Shown here piece by piece: positions 1-7,139 of a stretch of DNA of 10,020 nt. The stretch spans positions 1 to 10,020 of the forward strand of contig JAJYGB010000217.1 in NCBI GenBank assembly GCA_021785235.1. Reading direction: 5' to 3'. Below the pieces are notes generated by a model. The model made no database searches. It worked only from the letters and a program-made list of their open reading frames with translations, and was not told the origin of the DNA. The stretch is from Bacteroidota bacterium (lineage in GTDB: Bacteria > Bacteroidota > Kryptoniia > Kryptoniales > JAKASW01). The translations under genes and the position numbers were made by a program. How positions within the stretch are numbered: the first letter of the stretch is position 1; each line of letters starts with the position of its first letter.

Positions 1-1
1 C

Positions 2-820
2 GCGAAGTCGTTTGCCGAAACAGATTTTGATTCTCTGCTGACGCCCTCCGAGATGAACGAAACGCTGTTCACCTTCGACAATGATTCAGGGACTGTGGAC
101 ACCGTGATTTCGACGGCGAAGTCGAGTGAGGGATTTGCCTCCCTGCCGATAACACGCGCCAATGTGGAAAAAGCGATTGATGAGACCTCTAAGGATATGG
201 TTCTTTCTCATTATGCCGTGATGAAGGCTCCGACTTATGCCGAGTTTGATTCGCTCATCAAGAAATATGAAGACGGTATTTTGATTTACCAGATCGAGCA
301 GAACCGGGTATGGAGCAAAGTGGCGACATCCGACAGTGTCCTCAAGCCTTACTTCGAGAGTCATGCGGACGAGTACGTGTGGCCGAGAAGGGTCGACCTG
401 AGCAGGATTGAAGTTGGTACGGTCGCGATTGCCGACAGCGTCCATAAACTCCTTGAGAGCGGCGCCAATTTTGACACGTTGGCTTCGAAGTACGACACCT
501 CGAAGGAGCTCAAGGCTAATGATGGCCGCTGGGGATTGTTTGCCGACTCATCCAATACGTTGGCTACCTTAGCGTTCCGCATGAAGGAAGGTGACTTCAG
601 CCAGCCGGTAAATTATGAGGGGACCTATTCGATAATTCGAGTAAACGCATTTGTTCCCCCTCAGCCGAAGACTTTTGAGGAAGCGCGCGGCGAGCTTTCT
701 TCGGATTACCAGGAATACGAATCGAAGAGGCTCCAGTCCGAATGGATCCAGAGCCTCAGGAATGAATTCGGCGTTAAGATCGATGAGAAGACATTTCATG
801 AGCTGCTTGCAAAGGAATAG
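2..820 (+). CDS. Parvulin/SurA-family peptidylprolyl isomerase, C-terminal part (5' end outside window)
   Basis: The reading frame is open from the left edge, so the first in-frame ATG (53) is probably internal. About 272 residues are visible. A PpiC/parvulin-like domain lies around visible residues 128-217. It shows the helix pattern 'LLESGANFDTLASKYD', a 'DGRWGLF' turn and 'MKEGDFSQPV', the usual landmarks before the last strand of a parvulin fold. The His of the usual 'xSHILv' strand is absent; the strand reads 'VDLSRIEVGT', so isomerase activity is doubtful and a chaperone role is likelier. The C-terminal tail is charged and helical, as in SurA/PpiD-type proteins. Family knowledge places such proteins in the periplasm, guiding outer-membrane or secreted proteins; the signal peptide would lie upstream of the window. 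The gene overlaps the next one by 23 bases, suggesting translational coupling. The family is fairly certain; the catalytic status and full length are not. Confidence 0.8.
   Translation, partial: AKSFAETDFDSLLTPSEMNETLFTFDNDSGTVDTVISTAKSSEGFASLPITRANVEKAIDETSKDMVLSHYAVMKAPTYAEFDSLIKKYEDGILIYQIEQNRVWSKVATSDSVLKPYFESHADEYVWPRRVDLSRIEVGTVAIADSVHKLLESGANFDTLASKYDTSKELKANDGRWGLFADSSNTLATLAFRMKEGDFSQPVNYEGTYSIIRVNAFVPPQPKTFEEARGELSSDYQEYESKRLQSEWIQSLRNEFGVKIDEKTFHELLAKE
785..790 (+). promoter_or_regulatory. Ribosome binding site for the lipoprotein gene at 798
   Basis: GAGAAG lies 7 bases before ATG 798, inside the end of the upstream gene. It supports ATG 798 over the longer in-frame starts at 651 and 783, which would place extra basic residues before the lipoprotein signal. 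Confidence 0.45.
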
Positions 821-1646
821 TCTCTCCAGAATCATTCTGCCGGTCCTCCTGACGTCCATGTTCATAGGTTGTTCAAGGCAGGTGGACCGGGGAAAATTCC
901 TGGCGTCGGCAAACGGAACTCATCTCTACATGCGTAATGTTGCTCCGCACGTCGACACCAGTTCCGCGTATGCCGTTCGTAACTATGTATCGCATTGGGT
1001 CGATGAGCAATTACTTTTCGACGAAGCGAAGAAGCTTGGTCTCGACAATACGCCGGAATTCAGCGAGAGGGTGAAGGAATTCTCCACTCAGCTGGCGATC
1101 ACCATGCTTCTCAACAAGAAGATATACGACGTGCCGCTCGATTTATCCCACGCGGAGATCGCCCAATTTTATGCCGCTCACCGGAACGAATTCCTGGCTT
1201 CGGAGGACATCGCTTTCGTAAGCTACGCGGCTTTCGACAAGCGCAGCCTGGCCGTCGGTTTTCGGAACGCGCTTGTGTCCGGGACGAATTGGTCGGCCGT
1301 TTTCAGTGACATACCCACATACGCGATCATGGACGTGAGAGACTCCGTCTATCTCACTGCGTCAAACAGCAACAATGCCGTCTGGAATGTGGTTCAGTCG
1401 CTGGAGCCGGGTAAAGTGTCGTTCCCGATTCAGGTGGATAGTCTGAGCTACGTAGTGCAGGTGATTACGAAGATTAACCCGGGAGACCCCCTCCCGCTGA
1501 ACTACGCTTCATCGAAGATACGGCAGAGGCTGACCATTGAGAAACGGCAGAAAATGTATGCCGCGATCGTTGATTCCCTGCGCGGCCTTGGAGATTTTCA
1601 GATCGATCCCAGCGTCGCCATAAGAGATACCAGTACTCAGGAGTGA
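798..1646 (+). CDS. Predicted lipoprotein with degenerate parvulin/SurA-like fold
   Basis: This encodes 282 residues. The frame is open further upstream (ATG at 651 and 783), but ATG 798 is chosen for two reasons. It is preceded by GAGAAG at 785-790 with 7-base spacing, and it begins directly with a lipoprotein signal: a basic start, the hydrophobic stretch 'IILPVLLTSMFIG', then Cys25. The lipobox FIGC is slightly atypical, with Phe at -3. An N-terminal helical region (residues 30-115) resembles the SurA/PrsA chaperone arm ('VDEQLLFDEAKKLGLD'). Residues 137-227 resemble a parvulin domain ('LEPGKVSFPIQVDSLSYVVQ'), but the active-site His and the G-D-LGW loop are missing. It is most likely a non-catalytic, lipid-anchored periplasmic chaperone paralogous to its neighbours, not a working isomerase. 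It sits between two SurA-family genes, with its stop 5 bases before the next chosen start. Assignment to the parvulin superfamily rests on architecture and context more than on motifs. Confidence 0.75.
   Translation: MSCLQRNSLSRIILPVLLTSMFIGCSRQVDRGKFLASANGTHLYMRNVAPHVDTSSAYAVRNYVSHWVDEQLLFDEAKKLGLDNTPEFSERVKEFSTQLAITMLLNKKIYDVPLDLSHAEIAQFYAAHRNEFLASEDIAFVSYAAFDKRSLAVGFRNALVSGTNWSAVFSDIPTYAIMDVRDSVYLTASNSNNAVWNVVQSLEPGKVSFPIQVDSLSYVVQVITKINPGDPLPLNYASSKIRQRLTIEKRQKMYAAIVDSLRGLGDFQIDPSVAIRDTSTQE
1639..1643 (+). promoter_or_regulatory. Ribosome binding site deciding the SurA start
   Basis: AGGAG lies 8 bases before GTG 1652. The alternative GTG 1643 overlaps the last base of this motif, so it cannot be served by it. 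The site therefore favours the later start. Confidence 0.55.
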
Positions 1647-1651
1647 TTAGA

Positions 1652-2929
1652 GTGAGAAGAGTAAGTGAAATATTGATTCTGGTGGCATTGATTGCAGGTG
1701 CCGCGTCCGCGCAGACCAAACCAGTTCTCGACCAGATAGCCGCGGTGGTCGGCAACGAGATTATTCTGAAATCGGAGGTCGACTACCAGGTGCAGTTGGC
1801 GGCCTATCAGAACAAACTGAACCCGGACGACCCGGCACTGCGTAAGAGGATTCTCGAGGCAATGGTCGACGATAAGCTCATTCTGACCCAAGCCATTCTG
1901 GACAGCGTTACCGTGAGCGATGACGACGTAAACAGGCAGCTGGACGCGCGCATTCAGAATCTTATCAAACAGGTCGGGAGCCAGGAAAAAGTCGAACAGA
2001 TATACGGCATGTCAATAAGTAAGATCCGCAATGAGTTCAAGGAGGATATGCGTAAGCAGCTTATAATTGATAAGGAGAAAGAAAATAAGTTCGGAGACAT
2101 GAAGGTGTCGCCGCTCGAGGTTCGAAACTTTTATAATGAATACAAGGATAGCCTTCAGGAGGTGCCCGAGGAGGTTACACTCAGCCACATTTTCATAGTT
2201 CCGAAGCCGAGTGGCAAGGCGAGGGAGGAAGCCTATGCAAAGGCGGAAGCGCTCCTCGATTCGCTCAAGCACGGCGCCGATTTTGCCGAGCTCGCCAAGA
2301 AATACTCACAGGATCCCGGCAGCGCTTCAGATGGAGGAGACCTGGGCTGGGCTAAGCGAGGTCAGTTTGTTCCCGAATTTGAACACGCCGTTTACGCGCT
2401 CAAACCGGGGGAAATCTCCGGAATCGTTGAGACCCAGTTCGGCTTTCACATAATCCAGCTTTTGCAGCGCCGTGGCGATCTTGTCCACGCAAGACATATT
2501 CTCATCACTATCCCGCATTTGACCTCTGACGACGATTCGGTTATCACCGAGCTGGACACGCTCCGCGAACGCGCAATGCACGGCGTGAGTTTCGCACTCC
2601 TTGCCCGCACATATTCGGAAGACAAGGATACGCGCGACCTCGGTGGAGACCTCGGCACCGTTTCGGTTGACCAGCTTGAACCTTCGTTCCTGAAGACTGT
2701 GAACGAGCTTAAAGTCGGCGAAATCAGCAAGCCGGTTAAAGTGAACGTGGGGAAGACGTACGGATATCATATAGTCTATTTACGCGATCGGATCCCGGCC
2801 CATAAGGTCAATCTCAATGAAGACTACTCGCGTCTGGAGAAAATGGCCTTGAGCATGAAGCAAAATGAGGCCTACACCAACTGGATCGAGCAGCTAAAGA
2901 AGCAGGTCTACTGGAAGATAATGAGTTGA
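1652..2929 (+). CDS. surA: SurA-like periplasmic chaperone/peptidylprolyl isomerase with two parvulin domains
   Basis: This encodes 425 residues from GTG 1652; GTG 1643 would add three residues and overlap the previous stop. Residues 1-20 form a signal peptide ending 'AASA' before Gln21, predicting export to the periplasm. The SurA N-terminal chaperone region spans about 24-165 and contains 'IAAVVGNEIILKSEVDYQ', a hallmark of the family. Parvulin domain 1 covers about 173-272 ('LSHIFIVPKP', 'FAELAKKYSQDPGSASDGGD', 'LGWAKRG', 'TQFGFHIIQL'). Parvulin domain 2 covers about 276-378 ('ARHILITI', 'GGDLGTV', 'GYHIVYLRDR'). Both domains keep the conserved His residues and the GGDLG loop, unlike the two genes upstream. 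The length and order SurA_N-PPIC-PPIC match E. coli SurA (about 430 residues). The known family role is assisting folding and delivery of outer-membrane proteins, with X-Pro cis-trans isomerisation. It is the best preserved member of this three-gene cluster. Confidence 0.93.
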   Translation: MRRVSEILILVALIAGAASAQTKPVLDQIAAVVGNEIILKSEVDYQVQLAAYQNKLNPDDPALRKRILEAMVDDKLILTQAILDSVTVSDDDVNRQLDARIQNLIKQVGSQEKVEQIYGMSISKIRNEFKEDMRKQLIIDKEKENKFGDMKVSPLEVRNFYNEYKDSLQEVPEEVTLSHIFIVPKPSGKAREEAYAKAEALLDSLKHGADFAELAKKYSQDPGSASDGGDLGWAKRGQFVPEFEHAVYALKPGEISGIVETQFGFHIIQLLQRRGDLVHARHILITIPHLTSDDDSVITELDTLRERAMHGVSFALLARTYSEDKDTRDLGGDLGTVSVDQLEPSFLKTVNELKVGEISKPVKVNVGKTYGYHIVYLRDRIPAHKVNLNEDYSRLEKMALSMKQNEAYTNWIEQLKKQVYWKIMS

Positions 2930-3006
2930 TGACGGAGAGGGCTCTATAAGCTTCATACGGAGCGTCTTTCGGACAGTCGCCTTCCAACCTTTCACCGCGA
3001 TCTCAC

Positions 3007-3010
3007 GGAG
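3007..3010 (+). promoter_or_regulatory. Ribosome binding site supporting the TTG start at 3017
   Basis: GGAG lies 6 bases before TTG 3017. No ATG, GTG or TTG occurs in frame between the upstream stop at 2930-2932 and 3017, so this site decides the start. The next ATG (3047) would cut into the beginning of the M16 domain. Confidence 0.5.
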
Positions 3011-3016
3011 ACGGAT

Positions 3017-4276
3017 TTGGATTTCCTGAAGTTCTCTGAGTACGATATGTCGAACGGGCTTCATGTCATCTTGAGTCCCGACAGGAATGCGCCGGTCGTA
3101 GCTGTCAACATCTGGTATCACGTGGGGAGCAAGAACGAAGAACCATCCCGGACCGGGTTCGCTCACCTCTTCGAACATATGATGTTCCAGGGTTCGGCGC
3201 ATGTCGGCAAGGCCGAGCACATGAAGTATATTGAGCAGGCGGGGGGAACTTTCAACGGCTCGACGACATGGGACCGCACGAACTATTTCGAGACGCCTCC
3301 GTCCAACCAGCTTGAACTCGCGTTGTGGCTCGAGTCGGACCGCATGATGAGCCTCGACATAAGCCGGGAGAACCTCGATAACCAGCGGGAGGTCGTGAAG
3401 GAGGAGAGGCGCTTTCGAGTCGATAACCGTCCCTATGGTACAGCCTGGGAAAAAATCTTCTCACTGGCATTCAAAACCCATCCCTATCATTGGCCGGTGG
3501 TTGGATACCTGGATCACCTGAACGCCGCTTCGGTTGAGGACGTTCGTTCTTTCTTTCGGATGTACTACGCGCCCAACAACGCAGTCCTGTCAATCTCGGG
3601 AAACTTTAATCCGTTAGCCGCAAGACGGCTTGTGGATAAATACTTCGGCGAGATAAAAAGTGGACCGGGAATTCAACTTAAGGCAATTGCCGAACCGCCT
3701 TTACTCGGAGAGACAAGGGAAGTCGTGTATGACAACGTGTCTCTGCCCGCAGTCTACATGTTGTTCAGGGTTCCGGCGATGATGTCGCATGACTCGGAGT
3801 CATTGAACCTTGCCGCGAGCATCCTGTCGCAGGGCGAGAGCTCCCGGTTGTACGGAAAACTTGTTTACGACGAGAAGATCGCCCAATCGGTGGACGCCTT
3901 CCACGTGGATATGGAAGATCCGGGTGTCTTCGTCGTACACGCGGTCGTTTCTCCCGGGCGGAAGCCGGAAGAAGCTGAGGCGATGATCAGGAAAGAGATT
4001 CGAAAACTTGCAGAAACGCCCCCGGAGCAAAGGGAACTCAGAAAAGTGAAGAACCAGGCGTCGTCCGAATGGGTCAAGCAGTTGTCGAGGTCAATGGGAA
4101 GAGCGGATAATTTGGCTCACTTTTATACATTCTTCGGCGATGCCGGAATGATAAAGGGTTATCTCGACAAACTTCTCGCAGTCACGGACAAAGAGGTCCG
4201 TGAGGCGGCGGACAAGTACCTTGATACCGAGGACTCCGTGGTGGTTTATTATCTTCCTAAGCAAACAAAGGAGTGA
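3017..4276 (+). CDS. M16 family zinc metallopeptidase, catalytic-type subunit 1
   Basis: This encodes 419 residues from a TTG start. The N-terminal M16 domain (about 8-160) carries the inverted zinc motif HxxEH as 'HLFEH' (His50, Glu53, His54), and the third ligand falls in 'REVVKEERR' (Glu129/Glu130). The C-terminal M16 domain spans about 168-345. At the position where M16B partner subunits carry the LRExxGxxY Arg/Tyr pair, this protein reads 'LVYDEKIAQS', so the pair is missing. A single M16 pair of about 420 residues is the M16B size and normally works as a dimer. No signal peptide is visible, so a cytoplasmic site is inferred. By eye it is more than half identical to the next gene over the N-terminal domain ('YHVGSKNE', 'TGFAHLFEH', 'ALWLESDRM', 'RVDNRPYG'), showing a tandem duplication. 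The likely role is cleavage of peptides or small unfolded polypeptides; the substrate is unknown. An 87-base gap separates it from surA. Confidence 0.9.
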   Translation: MDFLKFSEYDMSNGLHVILSPDRNAPVVAVNIWYHVGSKNEEPSRTGFAHLFEHMMFQGSAHVGKAEHMKYIEQAGGTFNGSTTWDRTNYFETPPSNQLELALWLESDRMMSLDISRENLDNQREVVKEERRFRVDNRPYGTAWEKIFSLAFKTHPYHWPVVGYLDHLNAASVEDVRSFFRMYYAPNNAVLSISGNFNPLAARRLVDKYFGEIKSGPGIQLKAIAEPPLLGETREVVYDNVSLPAVYMLFRVPAMMSHDSESLNLAASILSQGESSRLYGKLVYDEKIAQSVDAFHVDMEDPGVFVVHAVVSPGRKPEEAEAMIRKEIRKLAETPPEQRELRKVKNQASSEWVKQLSRSMGRADNLAHFYTFFGDAGMIKGYLDKLLAVTDKEVREAADKYLDTEDSVVVYYLPKQTKE

Positions 4277-4284
4277 AGAGTCGG

Positions 4285-4338
4285 ATGAAGATGCGTTTGT
4301 TCGGCCCGGAATCACATCGGCAGTGTGTGGGCGGATAG
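4285..4338 (+). other. Short 17-codon reading frame before the second M16 gene (possible leader or remnant)
   Basis: ATG 4285 opens 17 codons ending in TAG at 4336-4338, starting 'MKMRLFGPE'. AAGGAG at 4267-4272 lies 12 bases upstream, which is rather far. The first residues resemble the start of a signal peptide, but no hydrophobic core follows and the frame differs from the M16 gene. It is probably chance, or a remnant of a lost leader; translation is not supported by anything else. Confidence 0.12.
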
Positions 4339-4345
4339 CGTGACG

Positions 4346-5659
4346 ATGCGAAATCTTCGGAAGAGTACGGCGGGACATGGAAAGCCGGGTGACAGGCTGA
4401 CTGTGAAGGTAGGTTTTACTCAATTCAGGCTGGACAACGGCTTGACTGTAATCCTTCGTAAGGACAAGTCGGTACCCGTAGTCGCCGTCGATGTTTGTTA
4501 TCATGTCGGCTCGAAGAACGAGAGAAAAGGCAAGACAGGATTCGCGCACCTGTTCGAACACCTGATGTTCGAAGGGTCGGAACACGTGAAGAAGGGTGAG
4601 TTCGACAGGCATGTCTCGCTGGCGGGAGGCTACAACAACGCATATACGACCGAGGACGTGACAAACTACTATGAGGTGCTTCCTTCGAACCAGCTCCCGC
4701 TCGCATTGTGGCTCGAAAGCGACAGGATGCTGAAGTTCAGCGTCACTGAAGAAGCACTTTCTACCCAGCGAGAAGTGGTGAAGGAAGAAAAGAGATGGAG
4801 GGTCGACAACCGGCCTTACGGAGACACAACTGAAAGAATGCAGGGTCTGATTTTCCCGGTCGGGCAGTACCACTGGCCCGTTATAGGTTCGATGGAAGAT
4901 TTGAATGCCGCCGGTATGGACGATGTCCGCAATTTTTATGAAAGTCACTACACACCGGACAACGCGGTCCTGGTCGTTAGCGGGAGCATAGACGAGCGCG
5001 AAGCGGAGCGCCTGATCAGGCGGTACTTTACTGATATACCGCCGGGCCCCGATCATGTCGGAAAGGTCAACTTCGAAGACAGGGCGCTTGCGGGTGAAGT
5101 GACCGAGACTCTCCGCGGAAACGTCCCGGCTCCCGCGGTGTTCGCGGCATACAAGGTTCCGCAGGAGGGGTCGCCAGAGTATTATGAACTGAGCCAGATA
5201 GCAAAAATTCTTTCCGACGGAAACAGCTCACGCCTGTACAAGCGTCTCGTGTATGACATCCAGGCGGTATCAGAATTTGAAGTCTCAATCGAGGGAATGG
5301 AAAAGGCCGGTGTTTTCTTATTTACGGCGTTTGTGGCGCCCGGACATTCTGAGCAGGAAGTCCTTCGGATTTTTGACGAAGAGATCGACAGATTGAAACA
5401 CTCCTTGGTGACTCCCTACGAATTCGAGAAGGCGCGGAATTCGACTCTCTCCTCATATGTCGGCAGACTCTCGACAAACAGCGGGGTTGCCGACGCGCTG
5501 GCGCACTACCACACCATTTTCCATGACGCCGGGATGATAAATTCCGAGGTTGAACGAGAGCTGGCCGTAAGCCGGGAATCGATACGGAGCGCGGCCGGAA
5601 ATCTTCTGCGAAGAGGCAATCGGGTCGTTATCCGCTATTACCCGTCGGATCATGTTTAA
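4346..5659 (+). CDS. M16 family zinc metallopeptidase, catalytic-type subunit 2 (tandem paralogue)
   Basis: This encodes 437 residues from ATG 4346. The start is uncertain. GTG 4325 or 4340 would lengthen it slightly. GTG 4403 would give a start aligned with the preceding paralogue ('MKVGFTQFRLDNG' against 'MDFLKFSEYDMSNG'). None has a strong ribosome binding site. The zinc motif is 'HLFEH' (His68, Glu71, His72 from ATG 4346), with the third ligand in 'REVVKEEKR' (Glu147/Glu148). The C-terminal M16 domain follows 'NAVLVVSGSID'. At the Arg/Tyr-pair site it reads 'LVYDIQAVSE', so that pair is missing, as in the gene before. The shared tail 'DAGMI' and the block 'YHWPVIGSMEDLNAA' confirm a recent-looking tandem duplication. 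No signal peptide is visible. It is a peptidase of unknown substrate, predicted to need a partner carrying the Arg/Tyr pair, most simply the next gene. Confidence 0.9.
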   Translation: MRNLRKSTAGHGKPGDRLTVKVGFTQFRLDNGLTVILRKDKSVPVVAVDVCYHVGSKNERKGKTGFAHLFEHLMFEGSEHVKKGEFDRHVSLAGGYNNAYTTEDVTNYYEVLPSNQLPLALWLESDRMLKFSVTEEALSTQREVVKEEKRWRVDNRPYGDTTERMQGLIFPVGQYHWPVIGSMEDLNAAGMDDVRNFYESHYTPDNAVLVVSGSIDEREAERLIRRYFTDIPPGPDHVGKVNFEDRALAGEVTETLRGNVPAPAVFAAYKVPQEGSPEYYELSQIAKILSDGNSSRLYKRLVYDIQAVSEFEVSIEGMEKAGVFLFTAFVAPGHSEQEVLRIFDEEIDRLKHSLVTPYEFEKARNSTLSSYVGRLSTNSGVADALAHYHTIFHDAGMINSEVERELAVSRESIRSAAGNLLRRGNRVVIRYYPSDHV

Positions 5660-5723
5660 GAATATATTTTTGTCCCACGTCTGATTCGGAATTCAGACTG
5701 AATTAAATTCTAGTGAGCAGATA
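5660..5723 (+). promoter_or_regulatory. AT-rich gap with Bacteroidota-type -7 match and a small hairpin
   Basis: This 64-base gap is the most AT-rich spot in the operon. TATTTTTG at 5665-5672 fits the Bacteroidota -7 consensus TAnnTTTG, about 52 bases before ATG 5724. No matching TTG -33 element is seen at the expected distance, which would fall inside the preceding gene. GTCTGA (5679-5684) can pair with TCAGAC (5693-5698) around an 8-base loop. No T-run follows, so it is not a convincing terminator. The gap could hold an internal promoter for the third M16 gene and moxR, but such a short AT-rich match is expected often by chance. Confidence 0.22.
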
Positions 5724-7124
5724 ATGAAATCAAACCGAAAAGCCGTTCCGGACAGAACGAAGCCTCCCAAAGCTGGTCCATCCGGGAGAGTCTCATTCCC
5801 GAGATATTTCGAGAAGAAATACGGCAACGGATTCAAGATATTCGTGGTAGAGAACCACCAGCTGCCAATTGTTACGATGGGATTCGTCGTGAAAAGCGGT
5901 GCGGCATTTGACGGCAACTTGCCCGGGCTGAGCAGCGTGACTTGCGAGCTCCTGACCAAAGGGACAAAGAAGCGGAACGCGACGCAAATTGCCGAGGAAA
6001 TCGATTTCATCGGCGGATCGCTTTCTAATAACGCTTCATGGGATGCCAGTCAGGTATTCGTTTCCGTTCTGAAGAGTCACCTCACTGCCGGATTCGAGAT
6101 ACTGCGGGATGTTGTGCTAAACCCGGTTTTCTCGGAAAAGGAGATCGATAGGGTGAAGGCACAGCGGATGGCGTCGATCCAACAGTTGAAAGCCGATCCC
6201 GCTTACCTCGCCGACACAAAATTTGCGGGTGTAGTTTTCGGCGATCATCCGTATGGACACCCCCTTATAGGGAACGAAGACTCGATCCACAAAATGAGAC
6301 GAGACGATTTCGTGTCGTTTCACAAAGACTTCTACGCTCCCGATAATTCTTTCATGGTCTTCGCGGGAGACATCACGCGAAAAGAGGCAGAGAAGTATGC
6401 TGCGAAGTGCTTCGTGAAATGGAGAGGGCGGCGCAAGCGATCGGCCGTTCCTGTCCCGAATGAAAACAAGCTGGGTGGGCGTGTGATTATCGCCGATAAG
6501 CCGGGTGCCGTACAATCCGCTCTCAGGGTGGGCCACCTGGGAATCGCCAGAAACAATCCGGATTATCTCAAAGTGTTTGTGATGAACACGCTCCTCGGAG
6601 GTTACTTCAGTTCGCGCATCAACATGAACCTGCGGGAAGTTCACGGTTATACCTATGGAGGAAGAACCGGATTCGATGCTCGTGCTTTGCCTGGGGCCTT
6701 TGAGATTTCCGCCGATGTGAGGAACGAGGTTACATCGGAGACGATTGCGGAGATATTTAAGGAGCTCAGTCGCATAAGGGAGACTCTGCCGTCGAAAGAT
6801 GAGATGACAATGGTGAAGAACTATCTTGCAGGACTCTTCCCGATCCAGCTCGAGACGCCGCAGCAGGTGGCGGGGCGGGTGGTGGCAGTCGAGCTCTACG
6901 GACTTCCGAAAACCTACTACAGGAACTACAGGGAAAATATCCGGAAGGTCACAGCGAGAGATATAAAGTCGGTCGCCAGGAAATACATCAAAACGGAAAA
7001 CATGGCCATTGTTCTTAGCGGCGCCTCGAAAGAGATTGCCGGTAGTCTTAAGAAGTTCGGGCGCGTGGAAATCTCCATGCCCGAAGGTCAGCCACCGGCA
7101 GAAAACAAAAACAGGGAACTCTAA
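5724..7124 (+). CDS. M16 family peptidase-like protein lacking HxxEH, predicted non-catalytic partner subunit
   Basis: This encodes 466 residues from ATG 5724, with a weak GTGAG upstream. The N-terminal M16 domain starts at about residue 32 ('YGNGFKIFVVENHQLPIV'). Where active members read GLAHLLEHMLFKGT, this one reads 'GLSSVTCELLTKGT' (residues 68-81). The two zinc His are Ser71 and Glu75 and the catalytic Glu is Cys74, so zinc binding and hydrolysis should be lost. The C-terminal domain keeps 'SSRINMNLREVHGYTYGG' with Arg304 and Tyr311, spaced like the Arg/Tyr pair that M16B partner subunits use to hold substrate. It also has the conserved 'YGHPLIGNEDSI' and 'FYAPDNSFMVFAGDI' blocks. The basic, Pro-rich N-terminus (1-30) is not a signal peptide. 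It is inferred to dimerise with one or both of the HLFEH proteins upstream. It is a distinct M16 branch, not a third copy of the tandem pair. moxR begins 15 bases later. Confidence 0.9.
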   Translation: MKSNRKAVPDRTKPPKAGPSGRVSFPRYFEKKYGNGFKIFVVENHQLPIVTMGFVVKSGAAFDGNLPGLSSVTCELLTKGTKKRNATQIAEEIDFIGGSLSNNASWDASQVFVSVLKSHLTAGFEILRDVVLNPVFSEKEIDRVKAQRMASIQQLKADPAYLADTKFAGVVFGDHPYGHPLIGNEDSIHKMRRDDFVSFHKDFYAPDNSFMVFAGDITRKEAEKYAAKCFVKWRGRRKRSAVPVPNENKLGGRVIIADKPGAVQSALRVGHLGIARNNPDYLKVFVMNTLLGGYFSSRINMNLREVHGYTYGGRTGFDARALPGAFEISADVRNEVTSETIAEIFKELSRIRETLPSKDEMTMVKNYLAGLFPIQLETPQQVAGRVVAVELYGLPKTYYRNYRENIRKVTARDIKSVARKYIKTENMAIVLSGASKEIAGSLKKFGRVEISMPEGQPPAENKNREL

Positions 7125-7126
7125 AC

Positions 7127-7132
7127 TGAGGA
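7127..7132 (+). promoter_or_regulatory. Ribosome binding site supporting the TTG start of moxR
   Basis: TGAGGA lies 7 bases before TTG 7140, just after the stop of the preceding gene. No ATG precedes the conserved N-terminal region of MoxR in this frame, so this site fixes the start. Confidence 0.5.
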
Positions 7133-7139
7133 TTGTGCA

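Noticed and set aside
651..797. Longer 5' end for the lipoprotein gene (ATG 651)
   Set aside because: It would overlap the previous gene by 170 bases and add a basic, Arg-rich stretch before the lipoprotein signal. ATG 798 has a ribosome binding site and starts directly at the signal peptide.
4091..5056. Minus-strand open frame of 321 codons opposite both HLFEH M16 genes
   Set aside because: It spans two plus-strand genes and the gap between them, shows no motif, and is explained by the codon use of the real genes.
5679..5698. Inverted repeat GTCTGA/TCAGAC as an intrinsic terminator
   Set aside because: The stem is only 6 bp and no T-run follows; the sequence after it is mixed AT-rich. It may be a leader hairpin at most.
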